Shown here: piece by piece, positions 21,619 through 30,556 of the stretch | How positions within the stretch are numbered: position 1 is the first letter of the stretch | How the letters are laid out: each line of letters begins with the position of its first letter | Source of the DNA: Collinsella sp. TF06-26 | GTDB taxonomy: Bacteria; Actinomycetota; Coriobacteriia; Coriobacteriales; Coriobacteriaceae | Length of the DNA stretch: 64,000 nt | Assembly: GCF_002232035.1 (NCBI RefSeq) | Contig: NZ_NKXR01000004.1 | Coordinates: 62,001 to 126,000, forward strand | Direction: 5' to 3' | Translations under genes and position numbers: made by a program | Notes under the pieces: model-generated | Told to the model about the DNA's origin: nothing | The model's input: only the letters and a program-made list of their open reading frames with translations | Databases searched by the model: none

Positions 21619-22404
21619 ATGACCGAAACCGCTGTTGAAACTTACGAGACCACGACGAGGGGCGCCGCCTCGATGGCAGCCTATCGCGCCGTTCGCATCC
21701 TGCAACTATTAAGCGAAAACACCGGCGAGGACAAGGCCATGCTTTCCGATGAGTTGATCCGGCGTCTCGCCCATCCCGACGACCCCGCCCGCATGCCCAT
21801 CTCGGCGGCGCGGCGCAGCATCTACACCGCCATCTCCGCACTTCGCCATGCCGGATACGAAATTGAGTACAAGCGCGGCGTGGGCTATCGACTCTTGACC
21901 CGTCCGCTCACCGACGAAGAGATCATCCGGCTCCACGGCATGGTCATGCGCAACCGCTCCACGCCCATCGCCATTCGAAAGAGCATAGCGCAGCACCTGG
22001 TCGCCATGGCGAGTGCCGACGTTCGCGGCTACCTCGATGCACCCGAGCCTGCTCCAAGCGCAGGCGACAAATCCACCAAGGCCACACGCACGCCCGTCAA
22101 GCGCATCGATGCCTGCGAGCTCATCGAGCAGGCCATCGACCACGGAACCACGGTGAGTTTTGATATTTCGAGTGTCACGGCACGCGGAGAGGTCGAAGTG
22201 GCGCGGATGACACTCCGGCCCTTTGCCATCAAGCAACGAGACGGCATCTCGTATTTGCTGGGAACGGTCTATGACGCGCGAGGCGCCGACGACACGCTGC
22301 GTACCGTTGAGATCGGCCGCATGAGAAACGTCACCACACGTCTCCTCGACGGCAAGAAGCTCTTCGCCGTCCTGGACGAGGACGATGCCTCCTCCGCCGC
22401 ATAA
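21619..22404 (+). CDS. WYL-like HTH transcriptional regulator
   Basis: A 261-residue DNA-binding protein. Residues about 20-95 form a winged helix (AYRAVRILQLLSENTG ... ISAARRSIYTAISALRHAGYEIEYKRGVGYRL) of the DeoR/HTH_11 type. The C-terminal half is shaped like a WYL ligand-binding domain (LRPFAIKQRDGISYLLGTVYD, then RTVEIGRMRNV). ATG at 21619 is chosen over an upstream GTG because of spacing to GGAAAGGA. It may control the adjacent ABC importer, but that is only inferred from position. Confidence 0.75.
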   Translation: MTETAVETYETTTRGAASMAAYRAVRILQLLSENTGEDKAMLSDELIRRLAHPDDPARMPISAARRSIYTAISALRHAGYEIEYKRGVGYRLLTRPLTDEEIIRLHGMVMRNRSTPIAIRKSIAQHLVAMASADVRGYLDAPEPAPSAGDKSTKATRTPVKRIDACELIEQAIDHGTTVSFDISSVTARGEVEVARMTLRPFAIKQRDGISYLLGTVYDARGADDTLRTVEIGRMRNVTTRLLDGKKLFAVLDEDDASSAA

Positions 22405-22473
22405 GACCCTCCGCCGCCCATTCGACTACCCGTACCGCCCATCCGATTCTGTATTAAAAAACCCGCCAGGCTG

Positions 22474-22501
22474 TTGTAAAAATGGACATCAGCGCTACTA
22501 T
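22474..22501 (+). promoter_or_regulatory. Promoter of the ABC importer lipoprotein gene
   Basis: TTGTAA (22474-22479) and TACTAT (22496-22501), spacer 16 nt. A short inverted repeat TGCACT / AGTGCA follows in the leader and could be an operator. Confidence 0.55.
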
Positions 22502-22564
22502 AGTTCCACTTGCACTTTGTCCCAGTGCAGTGTTTCCAGCCATTTTTATACTGGGGGTAATGAT

Positions 22565-23545
22565 ATGAAGGACATCACCATCAGCCGCAGGAGCCTTCTG
22601 GTCTCCGCCGGTCTGCTCGCGCTCGCCCCGCTCGCCGGATGCGGCGGCAACTCTGGTTCCGACTCTGCTGCCGCCGGTTCCGACTACACCATCGGCGTTC
22701 TGCAACTCACCGAGCACTCCGCACTCGATGCCGCCAACGACGGCTTTGTCAAGGCCATCAAGGAGAGCGGCCTTAAGGTCAAGATCGACCAGAAGAACGC
22801 CCAGAACGACCAGTCCACGTGTAAGTCCATTGCCGACAAGTTTGTGGGCGACAACGTCAACCTGATTTATGCCATCGCCACGCCCGCCGCGCAGGCTGCC
22901 GCCGGTGCCACGGCCGATATCCCCATCGTGGGCTGCGCCATCACCGACTACGCCGCCTCCGGCCTGGTCCAGGACAACGACAAGCCCGGCACCAACGTCA
23001 CGGGCGCCTCCGACCTCACCCCGGTCGCCGAGCAGCTCGAGATGATGCAGAAGGTCCTGCCCGACGTTAAGAAGGTCGGCTTGCTCTACTGCACCGCTGA
23101 GTCCAACTCCGACGTCCAGATCAAGGCCGCCAAGAAGGAACTCGACAAGCTGGGCCTCGAGTACACCGATTTCACCGTCTCGAGCTCCAACGAGATTCAG
23201 TCCGTCGTCGAGTCCGCCGTGGGCAAGGTCGACGCGCTGTACTCCCCCACCGACAACACGATTGCCGCGGGTGCCTCGCAGGTGGGCCAGATCTGCAAGG
23301 AGAATAAGCTCCCCTTCGTGACCGGCGAGGAGGGTATGTGCATGGCCGGCGGCCTGTTCACCCTCTCCATCAACTATAAGGACCTGGGCTACGCCGCGGG
23401 CGAGATGGCCGTTAAGATCCTGAAGGGCGAGGCCAAGCCCGAAGACATGCCGATCAAGCACCTCTCGAGCAAGGACCTGGTCGTCGTCAAGAACGACGAG
23501 ACGGCCGAGGCCCTGGGCATCGACCTTTCCGCTCTGGACGAGTAG
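22565..23545 (+). CDS. ABC transporter substrate-binding lipoprotein (TrpX-like)
   Basis: A 326-residue lipoprotein: lipobox LAGC with acylated C26 after a twin-arginine-like start (ISRRSLLVSAGLLALAP). The mature part is the DUF534/ABC_sub_bind type (YTIGVLQLTEHSALDAANDGF...), a fold used for tryptophan or related aromatic and other amino acid-like ligands. Starts at ATG 22565 behind GGGGGT. It heads a three-gene importer with the permease and ATPase downstream; a 200-bp gap with a hairpin separates it from them. Ligand not certain. Confidence 0.85.
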   Translation: MKDITISRRSLLVSAGLLALAPLAGCGGNSGSDSAAAGSDYTIGVLQLTEHSALDAANDGFVKAIKESGLKVKIDQKNAQNDQSTCKSIADKFVGDNVNLIYAIATPAAQAAAGATADIPIVGCAITDYAASGLVQDNDKPGTNVTGASDLTPVAEQLEMMQKVLPDVKKVGLLYCTAESNSDVQIKAAKKELDKLGLEYTDFTVSSSNEIQSVVESAVGKVDALYSPTDNTIAAGASQVGQICKENKLPFVTGEEGMCMAGGLFTLSINYKDLGYAAGEMAVKILKGEAKPEDMPIKHLSSKDLVVVKNDETAEALGIDLSALDE

Positions 23546-23616
23546 CGCCATGCGCGGTAACGCGTCTAGGGCCCGCACGCGCGCCACAGCCGCGTTATTC
23601 AATATCTGAGTCCTTG

Positions 23617-23645
23617 GGGCGAACGCTAAAGACCGGCGTTCGCCC
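23617..23645 (+). terminator. Hairpin between substrate-binding and permease genes
   Basis: Perfect 10-bp stem GGGCGAACGC / GCGTTCGCCC followed by TGCTTGTTTC. Probably a partial terminator or mRNA-stabilising hairpin that keeps the binding protein in excess over the membrane parts. Confidence 0.6.
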
Positions 23646-23749
23646 TGCTTGTTTCGGATGAGACAAAACATCCGTCCGCAGCTCTTTTATGCATTGGTAC
23701 CGCTATTATGAAAAATCACGTGTCCACCCTATCCTAGGAGGTATGAAGC

Positions 23750-24673
23750 ATGCTCATTGCATTGCAGGGCGCCGTTTCGCAGGGCGTCCTCTGGGGCATT
23801 ATGGTGCTTGGCGTGTTTATCACGTTCCGCCTGCTCGACATCCCCGATATGACCTGCGACGGCAGCTTTGCCCTCGGCGGCTGTGTCTGCGCCGTACTCA
23901 TCGTCAACAATAACGTCGACCCCTTGCTCGCCGTGCTGGCCGGCATGTGCGCCGGCGCCATCGCGGGCGCCGTCACGGGCATCTTGACCACCGTCTTTGA
24001 GATTCCCGCAATCCTCGCCGGAATCCTTACGCAGATCAGTCTGTGGTCCATCAACCTGCGCATCATGGGCAAGTCCAACACGCCCATCCTTGCCAAGGGC
24101 ACTATCTTCTCATCCGTCAGCAACATGACGGGCCTGCCGCAGTCCACTGTTGTCATTATCCTAGGCATTGTGCTGGCCGTGGTCATCGTCGCCATCCTGT
24201 ACTGGTTCTTTGGCACCGAGATCGGCTCGGCGCTGCGTGCCACCGGCAACAACGAGTACATGATCCGCGCCCTAGGCGTCAACACCAACTCCACCAAAAT
24301 GATCGCCCTCGTGCTCTCCAACGCCCTCATTGGCCTTTCGGGTGCGCTCATCTGCCAGAGCCAGAAGTATGCCGACATTGGCATGGGCACCGGCGCCATC
24401 GTTATCGGTCTTGCCGCCATCGTCATCGGCGAGGTGCTCGGTCGCCTGCTGCCCGGCGGCCTCACGCAGTTTAGCGTCCGTCTTGCCTCCGCCGTCTTTG
24501 GCTCCGTGGTGTACTTCCTTATCCGCGCCATCGTGCTGCAGCTGGGCATGGACGCCAACGACATGAAGCTGCTCTCCGCCGTGATTGTCGCCGTGGCCCT
24601 GTGCGTGCCCGTGGTTTGGGAGCGCTATAAGCTCCGCAGCTCCTACACGAAGGGAGATGAGGCAGATGCTTAA
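23750..24673 (+). CDS. ABC transporter permease (branched-chain amino acid type)
   Basis: A 307-residue integral membrane protein with 8-9 hydrophobic segments, of the BPD_transp_2 class (LivH-like; GSFALGGCVCAVLIV near the N-terminus, GEVLGRLLPGGLTQF near the C-terminus). The start is ATG at 23750 behind AGGAGG. It overlaps the ATPase gene by 8 nt, so the two are translationally coupled. Partner of the lipoprotein at 22565. Confidence 0.88.
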   Translation: MLIALQGAVSQGVLWGIMVLGVFITFRLLDIPDMTCDGSFALGGCVCAVLIVNNNVDPLLAVLAGMCAGAIAGAVTGILTTVFEIPAILAGILTQISLWSINLRIMGKSNTPILAKGTIFSSVSNMTGLPQSTVVIILGIVLAVVIVAILYWFFGTEIGSALRATGNNEYMIRALGVNTNSTKMIALVLSNALIGLSGALICQSQKYADIGMGTGAIVIGLAAIVIGEVLGRLLPGGLTQFSVRLASAVFGSVVYFLIRAIVLQLGMDANDMKLLSAVIVAVALCVPVVWERYKLRSSYTKGDEADA

Positions 24674-25460
24674 GCTCTCGCACGTCAAGAAGACCTTTAA
24701 CAAGGGCACCGTCACCGAGAAGCGCGCGCTCACCGGCGTTGACCTCACCCTCAACGATGGCGACTTTGTAACCGTGATTGGCGGCAACGGCGCCGGCAAG
24801 TCCACGCTGCTCAATATGATCGCCGGCGTGTATCCGCTTGATTCGGGTGTTATTGAGCTCGACGGCACCGACATCTCGCGTCTGAGCGAGTCGCAGCGCG
24901 CCAAGTACCTGGGCCGTGTGTTCCAGGACCCCATGCGCGGCACCGCAGCCGACATGCAAATTGCCGAAAACCTGGCCCTCGCCAAGCGCCGCGGCCAGCG
25001 TCGCGGTCTTTCGTGGGGCGTCACCAAGGCCGAGAAGGACGAGTACGTTGAGCTGCTCAAGCGCCTGGACCTCGGTCTGGACACGCGCCTCAACGCCAAG
25101 GTCGGCCTGCTCTCAGGCGGCCAGCGCCAGGCACTCACCCTGCTGATGGCCACGCTCACCAAGCCACGCCTGCTGCTGCTCGACGAGCACACCGCGGCCC
25201 TCGACCCCAAGACGGCCTCTAAGGTGCTCAACCTGACCGAGGAGATCGTCGACGAGAACCGCCTGACCACGCTCATGGTCACGCACAACATGAACGACGC
25301 CATCCGTCTGGGCAACCGTCTGATCATGATGCACGAGGGCCATGTGATCTACGACGTGGCAGGCGACGAAAAGAAGTCGCTCACCGTGGCCGACCTGCTG
25401 CAGAAGTTTGAGGAGGTCTCGGGCGGCGAGCTCGCCAACGACCGCATGCTGCTGAGCTAA
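24666..25460 (+). CDS. ABC transporter ATP-binding protein
   Basis: A 264-residue ATPase: Walker A GGNGAGKST, signature LSGGQRQ, Walker B LLLLDEHTAALD, and switch histidine in MVTHNMND. The Q-loop is in LGRVFQDPMRGTA. It powers the permease encoded just upstream. Start at ATG 24666 overlaps the permease stop. Confidence 0.93.
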   Translation: MLKLSHVKKTFNKGTVTEKRALTGVDLTLNDGDFVTVIGGNGAGKSTLLNMIAGVYPLDSGVIELDGTDISRLSESQRAKYLGRVFQDPMRGTAADMQIAENLALAKRRGQRRGLSWGVTKAEKDEYVELLKRLDLGLDTRLNAKVGLLSGGQRQALTLLMATLTKPRLLLLDEHTAALDPKTASKVLNLTEEIVDENRLTTLMVTHNMNDAIRLGNRLIMMHEGHVIYDVAGDEKKSLTVADLLQKFEEVSGGELANDRMLLS

Positions 25461-25554
25461 AACCTGCCAAAAAGGGACAGGTTTATTTTGGCAGGTTTTA
25501 TCTGCACAAACGTCAAAACCGCCGCAAAGGGACAGACGCCCTTGCGGCGGTTTT
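25459..25554 (+). terminator. Two tandem hairpins after the ABC operon
   Basis: First hairpin 25459-25499 (AAAACCTGCCAAAA / TTTTGGCAGGTTTT), second 25515-25554 (AAAACCGCCGCAAAGGG / CCCTTGCGGCGGTTTT). Both carry GGGACAG in or next to the loop, a motif repeated at other gene ends in this window. The first overlaps the ATPase stop codon. Confidence 0.85.
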
Positions 25555-25618
25555 CGCATATTATGTCGATAATCCGATATTCAACCAGACTTTCTGGCTA
25601 AGGACTAAGGAAACTGCC

Positions 25619-27649
25619 ATGAAAAGACTCCCCCGCCTTGCGTTAGCCGCCGCGTTGTTTGCCGGCTCGCTCGCAGGCATCCCAAGCCTCGCTTTCGCGG
25701 GGAACCTGCCCGCCGCTATTGACGGCTCCGTGGCCGTCATGCACACCAACGATATCCACGGCAGCTACAAGTACAGCTACAACGCAAGCAAGGGCACCGG
25801 CGCTGTGGGCTTTGACGGACTGGCGGTTCTCTATAGCGCCCAAAGCAGCGCCCCCGATCTTTTGCTCGATGCGGGCGATACCTTCCACGGGCAGTCCTTT
25901 GCCACCATGAGCGAGGGCAAGAGCATCGCCGAGCTCATGGACACCTTCTATGCAGACGGCTACGACGCGACCACGCCGGGCAACCACGACTGGAGCTACG
26001 GCGCGGACAAGCTCCGCACCATGACCGGCTACAGCCCCACCGGCACGCCCTTCGCCATGCTCTGCGCGAACGCGAAGTCTACGAGCGGCGTATGGAGCTC
26101 GAGTATCACCAAGACGCTCGATCGCACCTGGGAGGATAGCGAAGATCACTCCACATTCGACTACAAAATCAAGGTCGGCGTCGTGGGTGCCATGGATGAG
26201 TCGCTGGAATCCTCGCTGCGCGCGGACCTGGTCGCGGGTACGTCGTTCTCGAGTGCCGCGAACGCCATCAATGCCGAGGCCAAGCGACTGCGCGAGACAG
26301 AGGGCTGCAACGTTGTCGTCTGTATCGCGCACACGCTCAACGCCAAGACCTTTGCTGCAAAGCTCGTTGGGGTCGATGCACTGGTCGCGGGCCACGAGCA
26401 CATCAACTTAGACGAAAACGTGACGGGGGCTGACGGCAAGTCGGTCCGCGTCGTCGAGGCAGGCAGCGCCTTTGCCGAGGTGGGGCTGCTTTCCATTCCG
26501 TACAAGTACGACACGAATGGCACCGAGACGACCGACGATGACACGGTGGCGGTATACGCAGGCAAAAGCGACGAGAAGCTCTATACCGCCAAGGACGTAA
26601 ACGTTCTTTTGACCGACCCCAACAAGGGCTCCACTTATCAGAGCATCCTTGATGAGGTCCACAACAACAAGATCAAGCCGCTCGACGATGCCTTTAGCGC
26701 CGCATCGAGCGAGGTGCTCGGCACGAGCTCTACCAATTATTTCTACGGCGAGAACGCATCTGGCACGCACGGCTGGGAGATGGTGCGCACCACCGATTTC
26801 CGCCCCAGCAAGGAGGGCGACACCACCAAGGCCCAGACCATCGGACATGTGATCTGCGGCTCCTATCTTGACCTGACGGGCGCGGACCTTGCCATCGAGA
26901 ACGCGGGCGGCATCCGCGGCGGCATCGCTGCGGGCGATGTGACCGCCGGCAACGTCATCGCTATCTCGCCCTACGGCAACACCGTGGAGACCTGGACCAT
27001 GACCGGTGCGGACTTCCTCGCAGCGCTCGAGCACTCGCTGCAGATCAGCGACGAGTGCAATCACAGTTATGAGCTTCAGCAAGCCTACGTGGCAGCCGGC
27101 CATACCGAGCAGGAAGCGCAAGACAAGTACAAGTGGCGCGATGACTCCGGCAGCGTTCTCTCCTTTGGCGGCATCAACGTGACGATTGATTGGACGCAGC
27201 CCGAAGGCAAGCGCATTGTGAGTGCCACACTCGCCAAGGACGGCAGCACGCTCGATCCCACCAAGACCTATACCGTCGCCACCAACAACTACATCATTAC
27301 CAACACGACCGACTTCCCCACCTTCGCACACGCCACCAAGCGCACCGAGTGGGGCACGTGTGAGGCGGCGCTGAGGGCGCTGATTGGGCAAAACGGCTGG
27401 GAGAGCAAGATGGCCGGACTCGCCGGCACCATCAGCTTCGGCTCCGCAGCCGTGGACCCCACGCCCACACCGGCCCCGACGCCTAAGCCCTCGCCTAAGA
27501 CGGACACGACGACCACGAAGGTCATCACCAAGAAGACGACCGGCAAGCTCGCCGCAACGGGAGACCGCACGCTGGCAGTAGTTGGCACGTGCCTTATCGG
27601 CGGCATCATCGTCATCATTCTCGGCATTATCTGGAAGCGTCGACGCTAA
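25619..27649 (+). CDS. Cell-wall 5'-nucleotidase / UshA-like metallophosphatase
   Basis: A 676-residue exported enzyme. Signal peptide at 1-27 (ending PSLAFAG). Metallophosphatase motifs: HTNDIHG, DAGDTFHG, GNHDWSYG and, later, GHEHIN. C-terminal nucleotidase domain with NAGGIRGG and SPYGNTVETWTMTG. A Pro/Thr-rich linker (TPTPAPTPKPSP) leads to LAATG, a hydrophobic helix and KRRR, the layout of a sortase-anchored surface protein with a variant LPXTG. Expected role: releasing phosphate and nucleosides from external nucleotides. Confidence 0.88.
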   Translation: MKRLPRLALAAALFAGSLAGIPSLAFAGNLPAAIDGSVAVMHTNDIHGSYKYSYNASKGTGAVGFDGLAVLYSAQSSAPDLLLDAGDTFHGQSFATMSEGKSIAELMDTFYADGYDATTPGNHDWSYGADKLRTMTGYSPTGTPFAMLCANAKSTSGVWSSSITKTLDRTWEDSEDHSTFDYKIKVGVVGAMDESLESSLRADLVAGTSFSSAANAINAEAKRLRETEGCNVVVCIAHTLNAKTFAAKLVGVDALVAGHEHINLDENVTGADGKSVRVVEAGSAFAEVGLLSIPYKYDTNGTETTDDDTVAVYAGKSDEKLYTAKDVNVLLTDPNKGSTYQSILDEVHNNKIKPLDDAFSAASSEVLGTSSTNYFYGENASGTHGWEMVRTTDFRPSKEGDTTKAQTIGHVICGSYLDLTGADLAIENAGGIRGGIAAGDVTAGNVIAISPYGNTVETWTMTGADFLAALEHSLQISDECNHSYELQQAYVAAGHTEQEAQDKYKWRDDSGSVLSFGGINVTIDWTQPEGKRIVSATLAKDGSTLDPTKTYTVATNNYIITNTTDFPTFAHATKRTEWGTCEAALRALIGQNGWESKMAGLAGTISFGSAAVDPTPTPAPTPKPSPKTDTTTTKVITKKTTGKLAATGDRTLAVVGTCLIGGIIVIILGIIWKRRR

Positions 27650-27700
27650 GCTACACCGCCGGGCCTTGCAGCCCCGCCGCGTAAACCTTATATCGAGCAC

Positions 27701-27734
27701 AGAAGCCCGTCCGAATTTGATCGGACGGGCTTCT
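27701..27734. terminator. Bidirectional hairpin before mscS
   Basis: Perfect 13-bp stem AGAAGCCCGTCCG / CGGACGGGCTTCT with an 8-nt loop. The following T-rich run is short. It separates the nucleotidase gene from mscS. Confidence 0.7.
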
Positions 27735-27777
27735 TGATGGGTATCATGGTTGGACGATCATTAGGAGGTTTCTCTAC

Positions 27778-28545
27778 ATGGAATTGTTTGAGCCGATTCT
27801 TCATTTCTTTGCACAACGATGGGTCCACAACATCATCTGGGCAGGTATCTTGGCCATCGGCACCGCCGTTGCCGCCAAGGTCGCGTCCAAGACCCTGTAC
27901 CACCTGCTCAACCGCGACGATAACCCACTCCCTTCATCAAGCATCTTCATCAACATCGCGCGCGCCGTCATTTGGATGATCGGCGGCAGCTTTATCCTCG
28001 ACAACTGCTTTGGCATTAATGCAAACGCCCTCGTCGCCGCTCTTGGCGTCGGCGGCATCGCCATCTCGCTCGGCTTTCAGGACACGCTGTCAAACCTTAT
28101 CGGTGGCATGCAGGTGACCTTTATGGGCATCATCAAACCCGGCGACAATATCGAGGTCGGCGGCGTGACGGGCGTGGTCCAAGATATCACCTGGCGCCAT
28201 ACGACCATCGAGGACGCCTGCGGGCAGACCATCATCGTCCCCAACTCAAATATCTCCAAGAACACGCTCGTGCACCTCATGCCCTTTGGGCGCGTTGCCG
28301 TGCCCGTTGCCGTAAAGGACACGTCCAAGTGGGCCTCGTTGGACGCGCTGGCAGATGAGCTTACCGACGCCACCAAGGCCGCGGTGCTTCCCATCTCTGG
28401 CTTTGACAAGGAGCCGTACGTGCTCTTTAGCGAGATCGGCGACTTTGGCGTCAAGGGCAAAATCATCTTTATCGTCAGCGACGACAGCACCACTTTCACG
28501 GCAGCCGACGCTTGCATCCGCGCCATCGCCCCCATCATCGCCTAA
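27778..28545 (+). CDS. Small-conductance mechanosensitive channel, MscS family
   Basis: A 255-residue membrane channel that opens on membrane tension to release osmolytes. After two N-terminal helices, the pore helix LVAALGVGGIAISLGFQDTLSNLIGG is typical, followed by the beta domain (KPGDNIEVGGVTGVVQDITWRHTTI) and cytoplasmic alpha/beta part. AGGAGG lies 9 nt before the ATG. Monocistronic. Confidence 0.93.
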   Translation: MELFEPILHFFAQRWVHNIIWAGILAIGTAVAAKVASKTLYHLLNRDDNPLPSSSIFINIARAVIWMIGGSFILDNCFGINANALVAALGVGGIAISLGFQDTLSNLIGGMQVTFMGIIKPGDNIEVGGVTGVVQDITWRHTTIEDACGQTIIVPNSNISKNTLVHLMPFGRVAVPVAVKDTSKWASLDALADELTDATKAAVLPISGFDKEPYVLFSEIGDFGVKGKIIFIVSDDSTTFTAADACIRAIAPIIA

Positions 28546-28583
28546 AACCACCGCAAAGGGGACAGGCACCTTTGTGGTGGTTT
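28545..28583. repeat. Hairpin with GGGACAGG loop after mscS
   Basis: Arms AAACCACCGCAAAGG and CCTTTGTGGTGGTTT enclose GGACAGGCA. It probably terminates mscS. A degenerate inverted copy lies at 31264-31300, just after the metallophosphoesterase gene. Confidence 0.7.
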
Positions 28584-28639
28584 CGCATCGTGGTACCATG
28601 ATTCATATCGTTGTTTAAACGACTAAGGGAGTAGACACC

Positions 28640-30556
28640 ATGGAAGAGGCCTATCGTCAAGCACGCAAGCGCGGCGAGCAGGGACGCCGTCGCGCCATCA
28701 GCCAAAGCGAGCACCCGTACCTTACGGACCTCGATAGCCTCGTTGCCCAGCTCCCCTTAGGTCAGCGAGAGAGCGTCGGCCTAAGGGACATTCCGCTCGA
28801 AATGGTCGTCGGCACGGTTACCAAGGGCCGTCAGTCTGCCTTTTCGTGCAACTTTATGCCCCTGTTGCCATTTAGCACCGAGTTCGCCCGCAAGTGGTCC
28901 AACCTCTATGACATCCAGGTGACCGAGGGCTATCGCGACCCCATCATCGTCACCGAGTTCATGCATCGGTTCTACGTCCAGGAGGGCAACAAGCGCGTCA
29001 GCGTCCTCAAATTCCTGGACGCCCCGACGGTTTCGGCCAAGGTCACCCGTCTCTACCCCGGCACATGGGATTCCGTCGAAAGTCGCCTGTACGGCGAGTT
29101 CTGCGCGTTTTGGCGCGTCTGCCCCCTATACGAGATCGAGTTCTCGCGCGAGGGAAGCTACGAGACGCTCGCCAAGATGCTCGGCCAGGACCTTGTCGAA
29201 AAGTGGCCACAGAAAAAGGTCGATTACCTGCGCCACACCTTCCTACTCTTTAAACGCGCCTACCTGCGCGCCGGCGGCGACCATCTGGACATTACGCCCG
29301 CCGACGCCATGCTCGACTACCTCAATGTGTACAACCAAGACCGTCTACTGGATACGCCGACGGACATCGTCGTAAACCGCCTGTGCAAGATTTGGCGCGA
29401 GCTGGTCATTGCCGGCAAAAATGACGAGGACAAGGTCGATCTTGTCGAAGCGCCGAGCGTCGATGAGGAAGAGGCGCCCGCCAAGTCCACCTCCGGCGTG
29501 CTCAACTTCTTTATGGGCAAGACCGTCTACTCGGCGGCCAACCCCCTGCGCATCGCCTTTATCCATGAGTTCCCCTGTGCGACATCGAGCTGGGACAGCC
29601 TGCATGATCAAGGGCGCCAATATCTTGACGAGCACTTTGGCGGCATCGTGCGCACCGAGGCGTTTGAGGACTGCCACGATCCGGACGTGTTCTACGCCGC
29701 CGTGGAAACGGCTGTCAAACATGGAGACAACGTCATCTTCTCGACCTCGCATCGCCTGATGGAATACACGCTCAGGGCGGCCGTTGAGTATTCCCAGGTT
29801 CGGTTCCTCAACTGCTCCATCGGCCTTCCCCACCAAAGCGTGCGCTCGTATTTTGGAAAGATGTACGAGGCAAAGTTTCTGCTGGGCGCCCTTGCGGCCA
29901 GCATGGCGGACAACCATCGCATTGGCTACCACGCGTCGGTCTTTGCGTCGGGCGCGCTTAGCGAGATCAACGCCTTTGCGATTGGCGCCTCGCTGCTCGA
30001 CCCCCGCGCGCAAATTATCCTGACCTGGGGCGATGTGCCCGCCGGAGGCCTTGCCGAGGCCATGTGCCGCGAAGGCGTGAGCGTCATGACCGGCGCTGAC
30101 ATGTCAAAGTCGCTCGTAGACCCTACGGCCTACGGACTCCACCGCCTGGTCGATGGCAAGGTCGTCGGCATCGCCATGCCGGTCTGGAACTGGGGCCGAT
30201 ACTACGAGCTTATCGTGCGAAGCCTGCTGCATGGCACCTGGGATGAGACCAGTGACGACAGCCAGGTTCGCGCCGTCAACTACTGGTATGGCATGAGCTC
30301 AGGCGTCATCGACATTCGCTACGCTCCGGGCCTGCCCTATCAGACGCGCAAACTGGTGCAGCTGCTCCGCAATGGCATCGTCGAGGGCTCCATCAATCCA
30401 TTTGGCGGCGAGCTTCATAGCCAAGACGGCGTGGTGCAGATCGAGGGCTTTCCCCCACTGCCGAGCGCGCAGATTGTCGAGATGAATTGGCTGGCGGACA
30501 ACGTGGTAGGCACCATTCCGCAGCTCGACGATGAGCCGGGAGTTACCGCCCTATGA
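28640..30556 (+). CDS. ParB-like / PnrA-like (BMP) cytoplasmic fusion protein
   Basis: A 638-residue protein with two recognisable parts. Residues about 50-140 look like a ParB/sulfiredoxin-type domain (IPLEMVVGTVTKGRQ, then FYVQEGNKRVSVLKFL). A helical region with an acidic linker (265-280) follows. From about 300 to the end it resembles BMP/PnrA/Med periplasmic nucleoside-binding proteins (LRIAFIHEFP, RIGYHASVFASGALSEINAFAIGASLLDP). There is no signal peptide or lipobox, so the binding domain should face the cytoplasm. It overlaps the phosphoesterase gene by 4 nt. Function unknown; an intracellular ligand sensor is plausible. Confidence 0.7.
   Translation: MEEAYRQARKRGEQGRRRAISQSEHPYLTDLDSLVAQLPLGQRESVGLRDIPLEMVVGTVTKGRQSAFSCNFMPLLPFSTEFARKWSNLYDIQVTEGYRDPIIVTEFMHRFYVQEGNKRVSVLKFLDAPTVSAKVTRLYPGTWDSVESRLYGEFCAFWRVCPLYEIEFSREGSYETLAKMLGQDLVEKWPQKKVDYLRHTFLLFKRAYLRAGGDHLDITPADAMLDYLNVYNQDRLLDTPTDIVVNRLCKIWRELVIAGKNDEDKVDLVEAPSVDEEEAPAKSTSGVLNFFMGKTVYSAANPLRIAFIHEFPCATSSWDSLHDQGRQYLDEHFGGIVRTEAFEDCHDPDVFYAAVETAVKHGDNVIFSTSHRLMEYTLRAAVEYSQVRFLNCSIGLPHQSVRSYFGKMYEAKFLLGALAASMADNHRIGYHASVFASGALSEINAFAIGASLLDPRAQIILTWGDVPAGGLAEAMCREGVSVMTGADMSKSLVDPTAYGLHRLVDGKVVGIAMPVWNWGRYYELIVRSLLHGTWDETSDDSQVRAVNYWYGMSSGVIDIRYAPGLPYQTRKLVQLLRNGIVEGSINPFGGELHSQDGVVQIEGFPPLPSAQIVEMNWLADNVVGTIPQLDDEPGVTAL

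Noticed and set aside
22502-22564. T-box leader upstream of the Trp-like ABC importer
   Set aside because: Too short, with no T-box core sequence or terminator; only a 6-bp inverted repeat is visible.
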